NCBI RefSeq assembly: GCF_002811475.1
Contig: NZ_NPDL01000010.1
Location: forward strand, 62,001 to 126,000
DNA: 64,000 nucleotides
Reading direction: 5' to 3'
Origin: Leptospira hartskeerlii
Lineage (GTDB): Bacteria > Spirochaetota > Leptospiria > Leptospirales > Leptospiraceae
The translations under genes were made by a program, and so were the position numbers. The stretch's first letter is position 1, and each line of letters begins with the position of its first letter. This document shows positions 1 through 8,635 of this stretch, one piece after another. The notes under the pieces are model-generated. The model had not been told where the DNA came from. It was given only the letters and a program-made list of their open reading frames with translations, and did no database searches.

Positions 1-1809
1 TCCACTTAGATAACGAAGTGGGCTCGCAAGATCTTGTTTTTTAGTAAAATAAATCGCCTTCTCATTTGGAAGGGAAACTGAAAGTCTTTCGAATTCTTCC
101 GAATAACCAGATAACATTCTTTCAAAGAATATTAATCTATCTCTATTATAAAGATGATATATATAGCCTGCGATGACCAAAGCAATCAGAGCGGATTTAA
201 TTGCCTGTTTTCTAATTGGTAAAGAATAAAGTCCAATGACTCCCATGATACATGCAAAAGGAATAGGAAATAATACCCAACGCCTGGAAGCCCAGAAATG
301 ATCCGGATAAATACTCGGATCGTAAAAATAAACAAAAGAGAGGAGAGAGCCTAATGACAAAAATACAAGAGAACCAGAAGATTTTTTCCGGAAGACTAAT
401 AGATCGTATCCTCCAATTCCGAGTAACACTAGGGACAAAGGAACATATAATAAAAAGAATAAGAATCCGTTCTTTCTAAAATATGCAAAATCATTAATGA
501 CTTCCGAATTACTCAGTGACGGGCGGATGGAATATCCAAATGTAATTAGCAAAAATAAAGAAAGAGCAAATAAGATCCTTAGGGTTTTCCTATTTCTTAA
601 GATCAGATTCCTGGCTGTTTCGACTAATGCTTTCCCTATTTTCAAGTTGGCAAAAAACAAAAGGGTAAATAGAACTAAAGAAGAAGTAACGCAGAGTAAG
701 GTAAGTTTAAGCAACTGATTACTTTTCCAAAGATCAACCATGTACGATTTTGAATTGATATATCCATACAGAACGCCTAAGATCGAGACTGTCGAATATC
801 CAAACAAAAAATTAAATCCTTTCCAAAGGGACTTCTTTCGTAAGAATAATAAATAACCTACGAAGATCACGATTGCCGGAAAATAAATTAAACTGTCGAT
901 CCTATTGAAGCTACTTAATCCTAAGATGCCTCCTGCAAAGAACATCCACCCATTATTTTTCCGGAAAAAATAAAGAGCTAAATACGAGGAAAATAAGATC
1001 AGCATTTGCCCTAATGGTTCTGATAGGGTCGCCCTAACGTTCCAGAGTTGGGCAGGATTGAATGCGCAGAAAAGGACTGCGACCAACGCTCCCCAGGACC
1101 CTATCCATTTTTTCACGATCAGAAAGATGATGACTAAGGACAATACTCCGAAGATCGAATTTACTCGGAACATTGCATCCAATCCGAATAGATCCGCAGA
1201 TAGGGCTAAATAAGTGGGAAAGAGTGGATAGAAGCGGGGAGAAAGAGAACCGATAGGAACCGACGGATCCTGGGGAGAATGATCGGAATGGATTGCAGGA
1301 TAACCATAAATAATGTTATCCCCTAAAACCTGGGTCAGGTCCTGGTAGCGAAAATCATCAAAGTTCAGCCCGCCTGTTTTTTGGATCTTACTTCCAAAAA
1401 CCACATACACTCCGTGGTCCCTATCTCCCTTGATATACTCGATTGGAAAAAGAGAATACATTGCTCCTGCACTCAAAAGTAACAAAGCCAGAATGATGTT
1501 AGTGACTAAACTTTTTGAACTGTCCCAACCTGAAAGTGGGTTCAATCTAATATCAATTTTGCGAAAGAATATATATCCAGCGAATGATCCGGAGATTAAA
1601 AGTTGGATTAAGACAACAGAAAGGATTTTGTAAGATTCAAAAGAAACTAAAAGAAGAGCAATGGACCCCACTACTAAAATGGAGAGGGTAAAAGCGACTA
1701 AGTTTCTGGATAATGGTTGTGGAAGTCCTTTTTTATGAAGAATGACCGATATAAAATAAGTATTTAGGATGATGCCTAAAAAAAATAAGAAATTTACCAA
1801 GGAAACCAC
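1..1809 (-). CDS. Partial multi-pass membrane protein, probable GT-C (family 39-like) glycosyltransferase
   Basis: An open frame runs leftwards from a GTG at 1807-1809 to the window edge with no stop, so 603 residues are visible and the C-terminus is missing. An in-frame TAG at 1813-1815 fixes this GTG as the first possible start. The protein is mostly hydrophobic, with many predicted membrane helices. After the first helices there is an extracytoplasmic loop with GDRDHGVYVVFG near residues 128-139. An acidic pair in this place is typical of lipid-linked sugar transferases of the GT-C fold (ArnT/PMT type), where it serves in catalysis. The likely role is transfer of a sugar from a polyprenyl-phosphate donor in the inner membrane. 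The family call is inference from topology and this loop; the coding call is firm. Confidence 0.8.
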   Translation of the reverse strand, partial: MVSLVNFLFFLGIILNTYFISVILHKKGLPQPLSRNLVAFTLSILVVGSIALLLVSFESYKILSVVLIQLLISGSFAGYIFFRKIDIRLNPLSGWDSSKSLVTNIILALLLLSAGAMYSLFPIEYIKGDRDHGVYVVFGSKIQKTGGLNFDDFRYQDLTQVLGDNIIYGYPAIHSDHSPQDPSVPIGSLSPRFYPLFPTYLALSADLFGLDAMFRVNSIFGVLSLVIIFLIVKKWIGSWGALVAVLFCAFNPAQLWNVRATLSEPLGQMLILFSSYLALYFFRKNNGWMFFAGGILGLSSFNRIDSLIYFPAIVIFVGYLLFLRKKSLWKGFNFLFGYSTVSILGVLYGYINSKSYMVDLWKSNQLLKLTLLCVTSSLVLFTLLFFANLKIGKALVETARNLILRNRKTLRILFALSLFLLITFGYSIRPSLSNSEVINDFAYFRKNGFLFFLLYVPLSLVLLGIGGYDLLVFRKKSSGSLVFLSLGSLLSFVYFYDPSIYPDHFWASRRWVLFPIPFACIMGVIGLYSLPIRKQAIKSALIALVIAGYIYHLYNRDRLIFFERMLSGYSEEFERLSVSLPNEKAIYFTKKQDLASPLRYLSG

Positions 1810-1963
1810 TGCCTAATACGAAATAATATCTTATCCTCGATTTGTAAAGCTTGTATTTAAAGATCGAGATTTAGGTCTTCTTAAATATAGTTAAGCTCAG
1901 TAACTCGGTTGCAATTTACAGTGGGTCCAAAATACTTAAGTTGAAACTGAATAGGGCATTAGA

Positions 1964-3151
1964 ATGAAGGGAATCCAAGAAAAAAAAATAGATCTATATA
2001 ATCCAACGGATGATCATCTTTCCTTAAGGGAGAATGTAAACGCTTTTGCAAAAGAGAATTTGGATCTGCAAGCAAAGGATCATGATGACGAGGAATCCTT
2101 TAATAAGGATCTATTCCGTCGATTAGGAGCAGAATTAGGAATATTCGGAGTCACTGTTCCTCAAGAAGATGGGGGAATGGGATTAGACCCTGTTGCAAGT
2201 GTGATTATCCACGAAGAATTCTCCGCTTACGATCCTGGATTTACTCTATCATATTTAGCTCATGAAGTACTTTTCGTAAACAATTTCTATCATAGCGGTA
2301 ATCCTTCCCAAAGAGCTAAATACATGCCTAAGGTTCTCTCCGGCGAATGGATCGGCGGAATGGGAATGACAGAACCAGGAGCAGGAACAGACGTTCTTGG
2401 AATGGCAACCGTCGCTACTCGCAAGGGCGATAAATTCGTGTTAAACGGTAGAAAGCAATTTATCACAAATGGGATCGTAGGTCAGGTCTTCTTAGTATAT
2501 GCAAAAACTAGCAAAGACTCTCGTAGAACCACTTCGTTTATCGTAGAGAGTTCTTATCCCGGATTTAGTTTCGGCAAAAAAGAAGAGAAGATGGGAATGA
2601 GATCCTCTCCTACTACCCAGCTGATCTTCGAGAACATGGAAGTTCCTGCGGAAAATTTAATCGGTGCCGAAGATGGGGCCCTAACTCATATGATGAGAAA
2701 TCTGGAGATTGAAAGAGTAACTCTCGCTGCTCAATCTTTAGGGATAGCTAAACGTTGTATAGATGTGATGTGCGAATATTCTATCCTGCATAGAGAAGCT
2801 TTTGATAAGAAGCTGATAGAATTCGGACAGATCCAAAGATTGCTCGCCGAGTCTTATGCGGATTATCAAGCTGCACGCGCATTGGTATATGACGTTGCTT
2901 CTAAGATCCATCCTGAAAATCGCAACTCGCTCGGAGCCGCTTCTGCAAAACTTGTATCTACTCAAATGGCGGAAAGAGTTTCTAGGAACGCAATCCAAGT
3001 GTTGGGTGGTTATGGATATTGTAGAGAATATCCTGTAGAAAGATTACATAGAGATGCGATCTTACTTTCTATCGGTGGCGGAACAAACGAAGCAATGCAA
3101 AAGAATATAGCTGCTGATTTGAAGAAGCTATACGCTACCTCAGGAATGTAG
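1964..3151 (+). CDS. Acyl-CoA dehydrogenase, isovaleryl-CoA dehydrogenase-like
   Basis: This 395-residue flavoenzyme would oxidise an acyl-CoA to the trans-2-enoyl-CoA and pass electrons to ETF. The order is the helical N-terminal domain (about 15-125), the beta domain with the signature GMGMTEPGAGTD (132-143), and the C-terminal helical domain with QVLGGYGYCREYPVER near 342-358. The usual catalytic Glu in a YEGT motif is absent: the site reads IGGGT. A Glu is present instead in LEIERVTLAA (E250), which is the position used by isovaleryl-CoA dehydrogenase and long-chain enzymes. This suggests a branched or leucine-derived substrate. Length is normal for the family. It is probably monocistronic, since a hairpin follows directly. 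The substrate is inferred. Confidence 0.93.
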   Translation: MKGIQEKKIDLYNPTDDHLSLRENVNAFAKENLDLQAKDHDDEESFNKDLFRRLGAELGIFGVTVPQEDGGMGLDPVASVIIHEEFSAYDPGFTLSYLAHEVLFVNNFYHSGNPSQRAKYMPKVLSGEWIGGMGMTEPGAGTDVLGMATVATRKGDKFVLNGRKQFITNGIVGQVFLVYAKTSKDSRRTTSFIVESSYPGFSFGKKEEKMGMRSSPTTQLIFENMEVPAENLIGAEDGALTHMMRNLEIERVTLAAQSLGIAKRCIDVMCEYSILHREAFDKKLIEFGQIQRLLAESYADYQAARALVYDVASKIHPENRNSLGAASAKLVSTQMAERVSRNAIQVLGGYGYCREYPVERLHRDAILLSIGGGTNEAMQKNIAADLKKLYATSGM

Positions 3152-3172
3152 CCGAATATTTTCAGATTCTGT

Positions 3173-3206
3173 CCGGTCTTCATCTTCTTGAAAGAAGACC
3201 GGCTTT
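3173..3206 (+). terminator. Probable rho-independent terminator of the acyl-CoA dehydrogenase gene
   Basis: CCGGTCTTC (3173-3181) pairs perfectly with GAAGACCGG (3194-3202), and a short T-rich stretch follows. It begins 22 bases after the stop codon. Its position also argues that the next gene starts downstream of it. Confidence 0.6.
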
Positions 3207-3298
3207 GTATCCTTACTCCAGTAAAGTTCTTCCCGTATAAGGGCCGTTTAATAAGTTCTGTATGCAAGGGTATTAGTACCCAGGGGATGCAGGATTTC

Positions 3299-4384
3299 AT
3301 GAGAAAAAAAGGGCCTAGTATGGTCGTTTTACACAAAAATAAAAAGAATCTATTCTTAACGGCATTATTCATTTGCTCGGTTTTCTACCTTATAGATTGT
3401 TCCACCGGCCAAGGCCAAGGAGATCATTCCGTTTTTGGAAGAAAGGCTTCCTTAACTAGAGAAGGATTACAACTTTCAGCAATCGATACTCCTCCAGCAG
3501 ATCGTCATCTTCATGCAGAACATTATCCTTCTTCTAACGAAAGGAGATTGGACCTGTTTAAATCCAGGGTAGTGGGTTTAGGCGGTGGATATATGGGAGT
3601 TGGAACAGATCAGAATCTAACTTTGATCGCTTGGGCAAGAAGCGAATTCGCTTATCTTTTCGATTTTGATCCGGTAACGGTTTCTATCAATCGTTTACAT
3701 CTTCATTTTATAGAAATTTCCCCTACTTATCCGGAATACGAAAAACTTTGGGATCCTAAGAATAAGAACGATGTTCTTTCTATTATAGAAAAGAGATTTT
3801 CGAATGATCCGGAATATCAAGTAATTCTAAAGTCGTATCAAATCGCGCTCAGAAAAGGAGCAGTTCCTCAACGTTTAGGAGATTTGCATAAGATCTCTAA
3901 AGTATATCCTGAGTTTACTTCCTTTCATAATGATACAAAGGATTATGATTATTTAAGAAATCTGGTATTAGATGGAAAAATAATCGCGATCGACGGGAAT
4001 TTATTGGGCGATAAGACCATAAATTCTATTTCTGAAAAGGCCAAAGAGTTGGAGATCCCGATCCGTATTTTATATACTTCTAATGCGGAAGAATATTTTA
4101 GATATCCGGAAGGAATGAGAAAGAATTTTCTGAATTTATACGGAGATTCTAAAAGTATCGTGATCCGTACGGTCACAAAAGGTGCTAAGGTATACGGATT
4201 TCCTGATGGAGAAATGTTTCCTGTAGCGTTCCCTTTCCATTATAATATCCAATCTTTGGATAACCTGAAGACTTGGCTGACAAAAGAAAATGTTCTATAT
4301 ACAACGATACTTCTTCGGAATCGTAAGCCGATTGAAAAAGGATTCTCTTTAATCGAAGCATTACCTCCGGAACCTAAAAAATGA
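3299..4384 (+). CDS. Lipoprotein of unknown function, coupled to the CapA-like gene
   Basis: I do not recognise the family. The frame is open from 3188, but that start lies inside the terminator hairpin of the previous gene. ATG codons at 3299 (AGGA at short spacing) or 3320 (GGG at suitable spacing) are better. From either, the N-terminus is basic, then hydrophobic (LFLTALFICSVFYLIDC), ending in a lipobox-like YLIDC, so a lipoprotein is likely. The mature part of about 330 residues is soluble, with a glycine-rich segment VVGLGGGYMGVGTDQNL that may be a nucleotide or cofactor loop, followed by aromatic-rich alpha/beta sequence. The last codons overlap the next start by ATGA, so the two proteins are probably made together and may share a process. 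Confidence 0.85.
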   Translation: MRKKGPSMVVLHKNKKNLFLTALFICSVFYLIDCSTGQGQGDHSVFGRKASLTREGLQLSAIDTPPADRHLHAEHYPSSNERRLDLFKSRVVGLGGGYMGVGTDQNLTLIAWARSEFAYLFDFDPVTVSINRLHLHFIEISPTYPEYEKLWDPKNKNDVLSIIEKRFSNDPEYQVILKSYQIALRKGAVPQRLGDLHKISKVYPEFTSFHNDTKDYDYLRNLVLDGKIIAIDGNLLGDKTINSISEKAKELEIPIRILYTSNAEEYFRYPEGMRKNFLNLYGDSKSIVIRTVTKGAKVYGFPDGEMFPVAFPFHYNIQSLDNLKTWLTKENVLYTTILLRNRKPIEKGFSLIEALPPEPKK

Positions 4385-5487
4385 TCCGAAGCTGTATCTT
4401 TTGTTTAGGGATTGCGTTTTTTGCAGTTCCTTGTTCTTCTCAGAACGTTAAATCTGGATCTCCCACTGACGCAGTTAGAATTGTAGCAGTGGGAGATATC
4501 ATGTCTCACCAAACTCAGATTGATACAGCTTATGATAAAGAATGTGATTGTTGGAAATTCGACGAGGTATTCCAAGAAGTATCTTCCATGATCTCTGAAG
4601 CAGATCTTGCAGTTGGAAATTTGGAAACTACTCTTCCTGGAGATCCAAAACATTATACCGGTTATCCTCAGTTCGGAGCCCCGGACTCTCTTGCTAAAGC
4701 GATCAAGGACATCGGCTTCGATGTACTTTCCACTGCTAATAACCATTCCTGTGATAAGGGCAAGTTGGGAGTTGTAAGGACTCTATCTGTATTAGATCAA
4801 TTAGGTCTAAAACATTTAGGGACTTACAAGGATAAAGAAGAATATGAGAAAAATAGAATATTATTCGTTTCTGTGGGAAATCTGAATCTTGCATTTTTGG
4901 ATTATACTTATGGAACCAATGGTTTGGAAATCCCTGCTGGAACAGTAATAAACCTGATAGATAAAGACCAGATCGCTTCCGATATAGCTCTGGCAAAAAA
5001 ATCCAAACCGGATGCAATTATCGTAATGTATCATTACGGAACAGAATATCTGCACCAGCCGGATCCTTTCCAAGTGGAAATGGTAGACCATGCATTTTCT
5101 TCCGGAGCGGATATTGTGCTCGGAGGACATCCTCACACTCTCCAGAAGTTCGGCAAAAAAACGATAAAGGATAAATTCGGGATCTCAAAAGAGAGATTTT
5201 ATATTTATTCTTTGGGTAATTTTATCTCCGGGCAGGATAGACGTTATGTGGATGGCGGGCTTATTCTAAAATTCTCCTTATCTAAGGAAAATGATAAATT
5301 AAATATTTTTGATATAGCTTACGAACCGGTTTGGGTTTATATAGACAGGTCAGGATCGAGGGCCCAGTTCAGATTATTGCCTGTTAAAAAATATTTAAAC
5401 AATGATCAAGATAGAAAACTTCCTGAAACTTCTTACCAAAGAATGAAACAATTCTACAAAGACACTGTAGATCTACTCGGTCCTTAA
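4381..5487 (+). CDS. CapA/PgsA-family metallophosphatase-fold protein
   Basis: This 368-residue protein belongs to the CapA family, which has a calcineurin-like metallophosphoesterase fold and is linked in other bacteria to poly-gamma-glutamate capsule anchoring or export. Visible metal-site motifs are VAVGDIMSH (D39), GNLETTLPG (N80, E82), TANNHSCDKG (N120-H122), MYHYGTEY (H218) and GGHPHTLQKF (248-257), followed by YSLGNFISG. The N-terminus is a short signal sequence with a possible lipobox cysteine at residue 18. It overlaps the upstream lipoprotein gene by four bases. No PgsB/C or CapB/C genes are in the window, so a real capsule role is unproven; the protein may be a general envelope phosphoesterase. 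Confidence 0.9.
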   Translation: MIRSCIFCLGIAFFAVPCSSQNVKSGSPTDAVRIVAVGDIMSHQTQIDTAYDKECDCWKFDEVFQEVSSMISEADLAVGNLETTLPGDPKHYTGYPQFGAPDSLAKAIKDIGFDVLSTANNHSCDKGKLGVVRTLSVLDQLGLKHLGTYKDKEEYEKNRILFVSVGNLNLAFLDYTYGTNGLEIPAGTVINLIDKDQIASDIALAKKSKPDAIIVMYHYGTEYLHQPDPFQVEMVDHAFSSGADIVLGGHPHTLQKFGKKTIKDKFGISKERFYIYSLGNFISGQDRRYVDGGLILKFSLSKENDKLNIFDIAYEPVWVYIDRSGSRAQFRLLPVKKYLNNDQDRKLPETSYQRMKQFYKDTVDLLGP

Positions 5488-5499
5488 TTAGGATCGCTG

Positions 5500-5534
5500 G
5501 CCGACGGCTGAACTTAGGTCGGCGGGAAATCCCG
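5500..5534 (+). terminator. Weak hairpin(s) after the CapA gene
   Basis: GCCGAC (5500-5505) pairs with GTCGGC (5518-5523), and a small CGGG/CCCG hairpin follows at 5523-5534. The downstream stretch is pyrimidine-rich (CCTTCTTCTT) but not a clean T tract, so terminator function is tentative. Confidence 0.35.
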
Positions 5535-5621
5535 GCGCCTTCTTCTTATCTTTTCTCTATTGCTTTATATAAAAAAGGTTTACTCATGAAGTATTTTCCT
5601 GTCTAAGATCTGAGGAAAGAA

Positions 5622-6725
5622 ATGAATCTATTATTTACCGAATATACATTAGGAAAAAATAAGCTAAAAAACAGAGCGGTTATGGCTCCCATGACCCGAT
5701 CCAGAGCGATCGGAAATATTCCGAACGATTTGATGGCGGAATATTATTCCCAAAGAGCAAGTGCCGGTCTATTGATTACGGAAGGCGTTTCTCTTTCTCC
5801 TAATGGCTTAGGATATGCAAGGATCCCTGGAATTTTTTCGGAAGAGCAAGTTCAAGGCTGGAAGAAGGTAACGGAAGAAGTGCATGCTAAACAAGGAAGA
5901 ATATTCATGCAGCTCATGCATTCCGGAAGAGTAGGGAATTATCTTAATCTACCGAAAGGTGCGGAAGTGATAGGACCTTCTGCGATTGGACTGAAAGGAA
6001 CTATATGGACTGATGCAGAAGGTATGCAGTCTTATTCTTCTCCGAGAGAAATGAATTCAAAAGACATCCAAGTTGCGATCCGTGAATATGTGAATGCTGC
6101 GGAGAATGCGATCAAAGCGGGATTCGATGGAGTAGAGCTTCATGGTGCCAACGGATATTTGATAGAACAATTTTTGCATCCAAGTGCAAACCATCGAAAC
6201 GATGAATACGGCGGAGATTGGAAGAAAAGAAATAGATTCGCTGTGGAAGTTGCTACTGCAGTTGTGGACGCGATAGGTGCAGACAAAGTAGGGATCAGAC
6301 TTTCTCCTTACGGCGTATTCAACGATTTAGAAATTCATAATGAAATAGAAGAACAATACAAGGATCTGGCTACGTCCTTAGGAAAACTAGGACTAGTTTA
6401 CATCCATATCGTGGATCATTCTTCTATGGGAGCTCCAAAACCGACTGCTTCTGTGGTTGCTTTGATCAGAGAATCATATAAATCCCAAAATCCGAATGGA
6501 GCTTATATTCTTTCAGGGGGATATGATCCGGAACGTGCGGATTCCGATCTGAAAGAAAAGAATGCGGATTTGATCGCATTCGGACGTAACTTTCTTTCTA
6601 ATCCGGATTTAGTCGACAGATTGGAGAAGGGGATCCCTCTTGCAGAGCCGGACGCTTCTACTTTCTATACTCCTGGTGAAAAAGGATATACTGATTATCC
6701 TGTGGCAACACTTTCTAAGGTTTAA
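5622..6725 (+). CDS. Alkene reductase, Old Yellow Enzyme family (NemA-like)
   Basis: This FMN-dependent TIM-barrel oxidoreductase has 367 residues and lies in the cytoplasm. Enzymes of this family use NAD(P)H to reduce activated C=C bonds in enals, enones, nitro compounds and similar electrophiles. Hallmarks in order are MAPMTRSRA (21-29), LMHSGRVG (98-105), ELHGANGYLIEQFLHP (172-187) with the H174/N177 substrate-binding pair and the Y179 proton donor, HRNDEYGG and, near the C-terminus, FGRNFLSNPDLVDR. This is the classical OYE subclass (His-Asn), not the YqjM type. It appears to be a single-gene unit and may serve detoxification; the physiological substrate cannot be read from sequence. Confidence 0.94.
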   Translation: MNLLFTEYTLGKNKLKNRAVMAPMTRSRAIGNIPNDLMAEYYSQRASAGLLITEGVSLSPNGLGYARIPGIFSEEQVQGWKKVTEEVHAKQGRIFMQLMHSGRVGNYLNLPKGAEVIGPSAIGLKGTIWTDAEGMQSYSSPREMNSKDIQVAIREYVNAAENAIKAGFDGVELHGANGYLIEQFLHPSANHRNDEYGGDWKKRNRFAVEVATAVVDAIGADKVGIRLSPYGVFNDLEIHNEIEEQYKDLATSLGKLGLVYIHIVDHSSMGAPKPTASVVALIRESYKSQNPNGAYILSGGYDPERADSDLKEKNADLIAFGRNFLSNPDLVDRLEKGIPLAEPDASTFYTPGEKGYTDYPVATLSKV

Positions 6726-6728
6726 AGA

Positions 6729-6762
6729 AATCTAAAACCCCGCCGTTTGTTAGAGCGGCGGG
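6729..6762 (-). terminator. Terminator between convergent genes
   Basis: CCCGCCG (6739-6745) pairs with CGGCGGG (6756-6762). On the minus strand the stem is followed by a T-rich run (TTTTAGATTTCTTT), so it mainly ends the SH3-protein operon. The plus strand lacks a T tract after the stem. Confidence 0.7.
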
Positions 6763-6774
6763 AACAGAAGAATG

Positions 6775-7860
6775 TTAACAGGCGTCTCCTGCACCTCTTA
6801 ATAATAATTGCAAGGTACCGTTCTTCAATTCATACAAAGATTTAATGGAAGAGTCGTAGCCTATATCAGTAAATAATAATATAGGGACCGGATCTTCTTC
6901 TCTATAGATGACTCCGATCAAATGATAGGAACCACCGTAAAATCCCACTTCTTCCGTTAACTTTTCGGACTTTTCGTAAGAGATCAAAACCCTATCCGTT
7001 CCGAATTTGCGTCCAAGTAGATAGAGATATCTTCTTTCAGCGCCTTTTTTATGATACACGATCCTTCCGGACAGAAAGGTTTCCTTTTTACTATTTTTGA
7101 AAGAATATACTTCTTCCATAGTGGAATGAAGCCATTCCGTTTCAGGATATCCTCTTGCTTTCCAAGTGGTTTCCGCTAAGTTTTTAAAAAGAGTATAATC
7201 TGTATCCGTTTTGGATAACTCTTGAAGTGGAATGGATTGTAGTCCTAGATCAGGAGAATATACCAGCCAATCTTTTTTGGCTTTCACATCTCCTGCCGGT
7301 TTAACTTTTAAAGCTGGAAGCGATTGGCATCCATATGTAGTAGGCGAGGCCGCGGAAAAAGAGGGACCCTTGTCTCCTTCTAATAATGAAAAAGAAGGAA
7401 GAGAAGTATTCACACCACTTCTGAATTTATAATCGAATTCGTATTCGTCTTTTGCTTCTTGCCAACCTTTTTGACTGAAAAATGCAAGAGGAACAAAGGT
7501 TGGAAGATCTTTTGGATCATATCCGGACCAAACGAATCCAATCAATTTGTATTCGTCCAACGTGTCCGGAGGTGTGAGTCCTAAATATTTTCTGGAAACA
7601 AAACCTGTTCTACCATCTTCCGTTTTGATCTTGCTCCAATCGATTGGGCCTTTTGTTTCGTCAGGAAGGATTTTAACTTTGTTTCCCCTGTTTAATGTGA
7701 AGAGGATCTTTCCATTCTCAGGAGTTTCTCTAACGTTTAACACTCCGGATGTGATTAGAACATAATGATATGGATCTGAGGTCTGAGCGACCAAAGAAAG
7801 ATACAATGGGGGTAGAAGTAAGAGTAATAAAATCCGGAATTTAAACGCCATTGCAGCCAC
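6775..7860 (-). CDS. Secreted SH3-domain protein
   Basis: The product has 361 residues. A hydrophobic N-terminal segment (residues 8-25, ending LSLVAQTS) is a signal peptide. A bacterial SH3 (SH3b) domain follows at about 32-95, with the typical GVLNVRETPENGKIL, GNKVKIL and GRTGFVSRKYLGL blocks. Such domains often bind peptidoglycan or other envelope components. The remaining 260 residues have no motif I recognise; they are rich in aromatic residues and beta structure. A second ATG three codons in (7851) gives an equally good signal peptide. The gene lies 35 bp downstream of the coiled-coil gene and is probably in the same transcript. Function is unknown beyond the SH3b module. Confidence 0.85.
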   Translation of the reverse strand: MAAMAFKFRILLLLLLPPLYLSLVAQTSDPYHYVLITSGVLNVRETPENGKILFTLNRGNKVKILPDETKGPIDWSKIKTEDGRTGFVSRKYLGLTPPDTLDEYKLIGFVWSGYDPKDLPTFVPLAFFSQKGWQEAKDEYEFDYKFRSGVNTSLPSFSLLEGDKGPSFSAASPTTYGCQSLPALKVKPAGDVKAKKDWLVYSPDLGLQSIPLQELSKTDTDYTLFKNLAETTWKARGYPETEWLHSTMEEVYSFKNSKKETFLSGRIVYHKKGAERRYLYLLGRKFGTDRVLISYEKSEKLTEEVGFYGGSYHLIGVIYREEDPVPILLFTDIGYDSSIKSLYELKNGTLQLLLRGAGDAC

Positions 7861-7895
7861 AGCATCGTTTTAAGATCCGGGCTCGCAAGAGCTTT

Positions 7896-8423
7896 TTAAT
7901 CTTGGATCAGTCTTTCTATCGTTTTCTCGGATAGCTGTTTCATCTGAATATCTTTGCCGGAAAGGTTCTCTATTGATTTCCGGAAATTTTCAGGGTTCTT
8001 AAGCATTCCGACGGAGAGCACATTCTCGGATTCCACTTCGTATTTGCGGATAGAATCCATCAGTTGGTCCTTTTTCACTTGGACCTGCTCTTTCAATTGG
8101 TTTAGATCCTGATTTGGATTTTCTACCAATTCTCTGAACAAAGGAGTTTCGCCGAAAAGAATATTGATTAGATCATCTTTAGGCGTGCTCTTAGCTTCGC
8201 TCAGTACTCCGAGTTTCATTTGTTCTTTAGAAAGTTGTTCTTGGAGATTTCCCAAGGTTTCTTGAACTTTCAAGTATCTAGTAGTTAAGCTACTAGAAAA
8301 CTCGGTTTTGTCGGCTGCGTTTTGGGCTTCCGAGGGCACTCCCGTTTTTCCTGGAACGGAAGATCTCTTGTCGCGGAGAAGTTTCTCTGCTGATGAGACT
8401 AGATTCGTAAGTTGAACGTCCAT
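7896..8423 (-). CDS. Coiled-coil protein of unknown function
   Basis: The product has 175 residues, no signal peptide and no membrane segment. It is highly charged and mostly helical: residues 45-75 and 105-135 have heptad-like spacing (LQEQLSKEQMKLGVL, LNQLKEQVQVKKDQLMDSI). The start is supported by a near-perfect ribosome site, GGAGGG, 8 bases before the ATG. Short helical cytoplasmic proteins like this are often chaperones or flagellar export accessories (FlgN-like), but I see no diagnostic residue and do not assign a function. It is probably co-transcribed with the SH3 gene downstream. The upstream intergenic region to 8635 is AT-rich and likely carries its promoter. Confidence 0.8.
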   Translation of the reverse strand: MDVQLTNLVSSAEKLLRDKRSSVPGKTGVPSEAQNAADKTEFSSSLTTRYLKVQETLGNLQEQLSKEQMKLGVLSEAKSTPKDDLINILFGETPLFRELVENPNQDLNQLKEQVQVKKDQLMDSIRKYEVESENVLSVGMLKNPENFRKSIENLSGKDIQMKQLSEKTIERLIQD

Positions 8424-8603
8424 GTTCTTTACCCTCCTTTCGGTGTAATCCTGGCGACCTCTGGAAAATCGGTAGATAAATCCGATTCTTCATTTTCCGA
8501 AGAGTTTATGTCGCATCTAAGCGGTTACTCCCTAGGCATATCTGTACTAAGTATCGGTCAAACTTTAGAGAACCAATGAATTTTTTTCAAAAAATTCAGT
8601 TTT

Positions 8604-8621
8604 TTCGGAAAAAAATCCGAA
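8604..8621 (-). terminator. Weak T-rich hairpin after the adaptor gene
   Basis: TTCGGA and TCCGAA form a 6-bp stem around a loop of six A/T, in an A/T-rich stretch just after the adaptor stop codon. It could end the three-gene ABC operon, but the stem is short. Confidence 0.35.
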
Positions 8622-8635
8622 TAGGTTATATTGGG

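Noticed and set aside
497..1633. Two small plus-strand frames (497-718 and 1430-1633)
   Set aside because: They are antisense to the partial membrane glycosyltransferase, whose long hydrophobic frame is clearly coding.
3010..3372. 120-codon minus-strand frame
   Set aside because: It spans the end of the acyl-CoA dehydrogenase gene, the terminator hairpin and the lipoprotein leader, and has no ribosome site.
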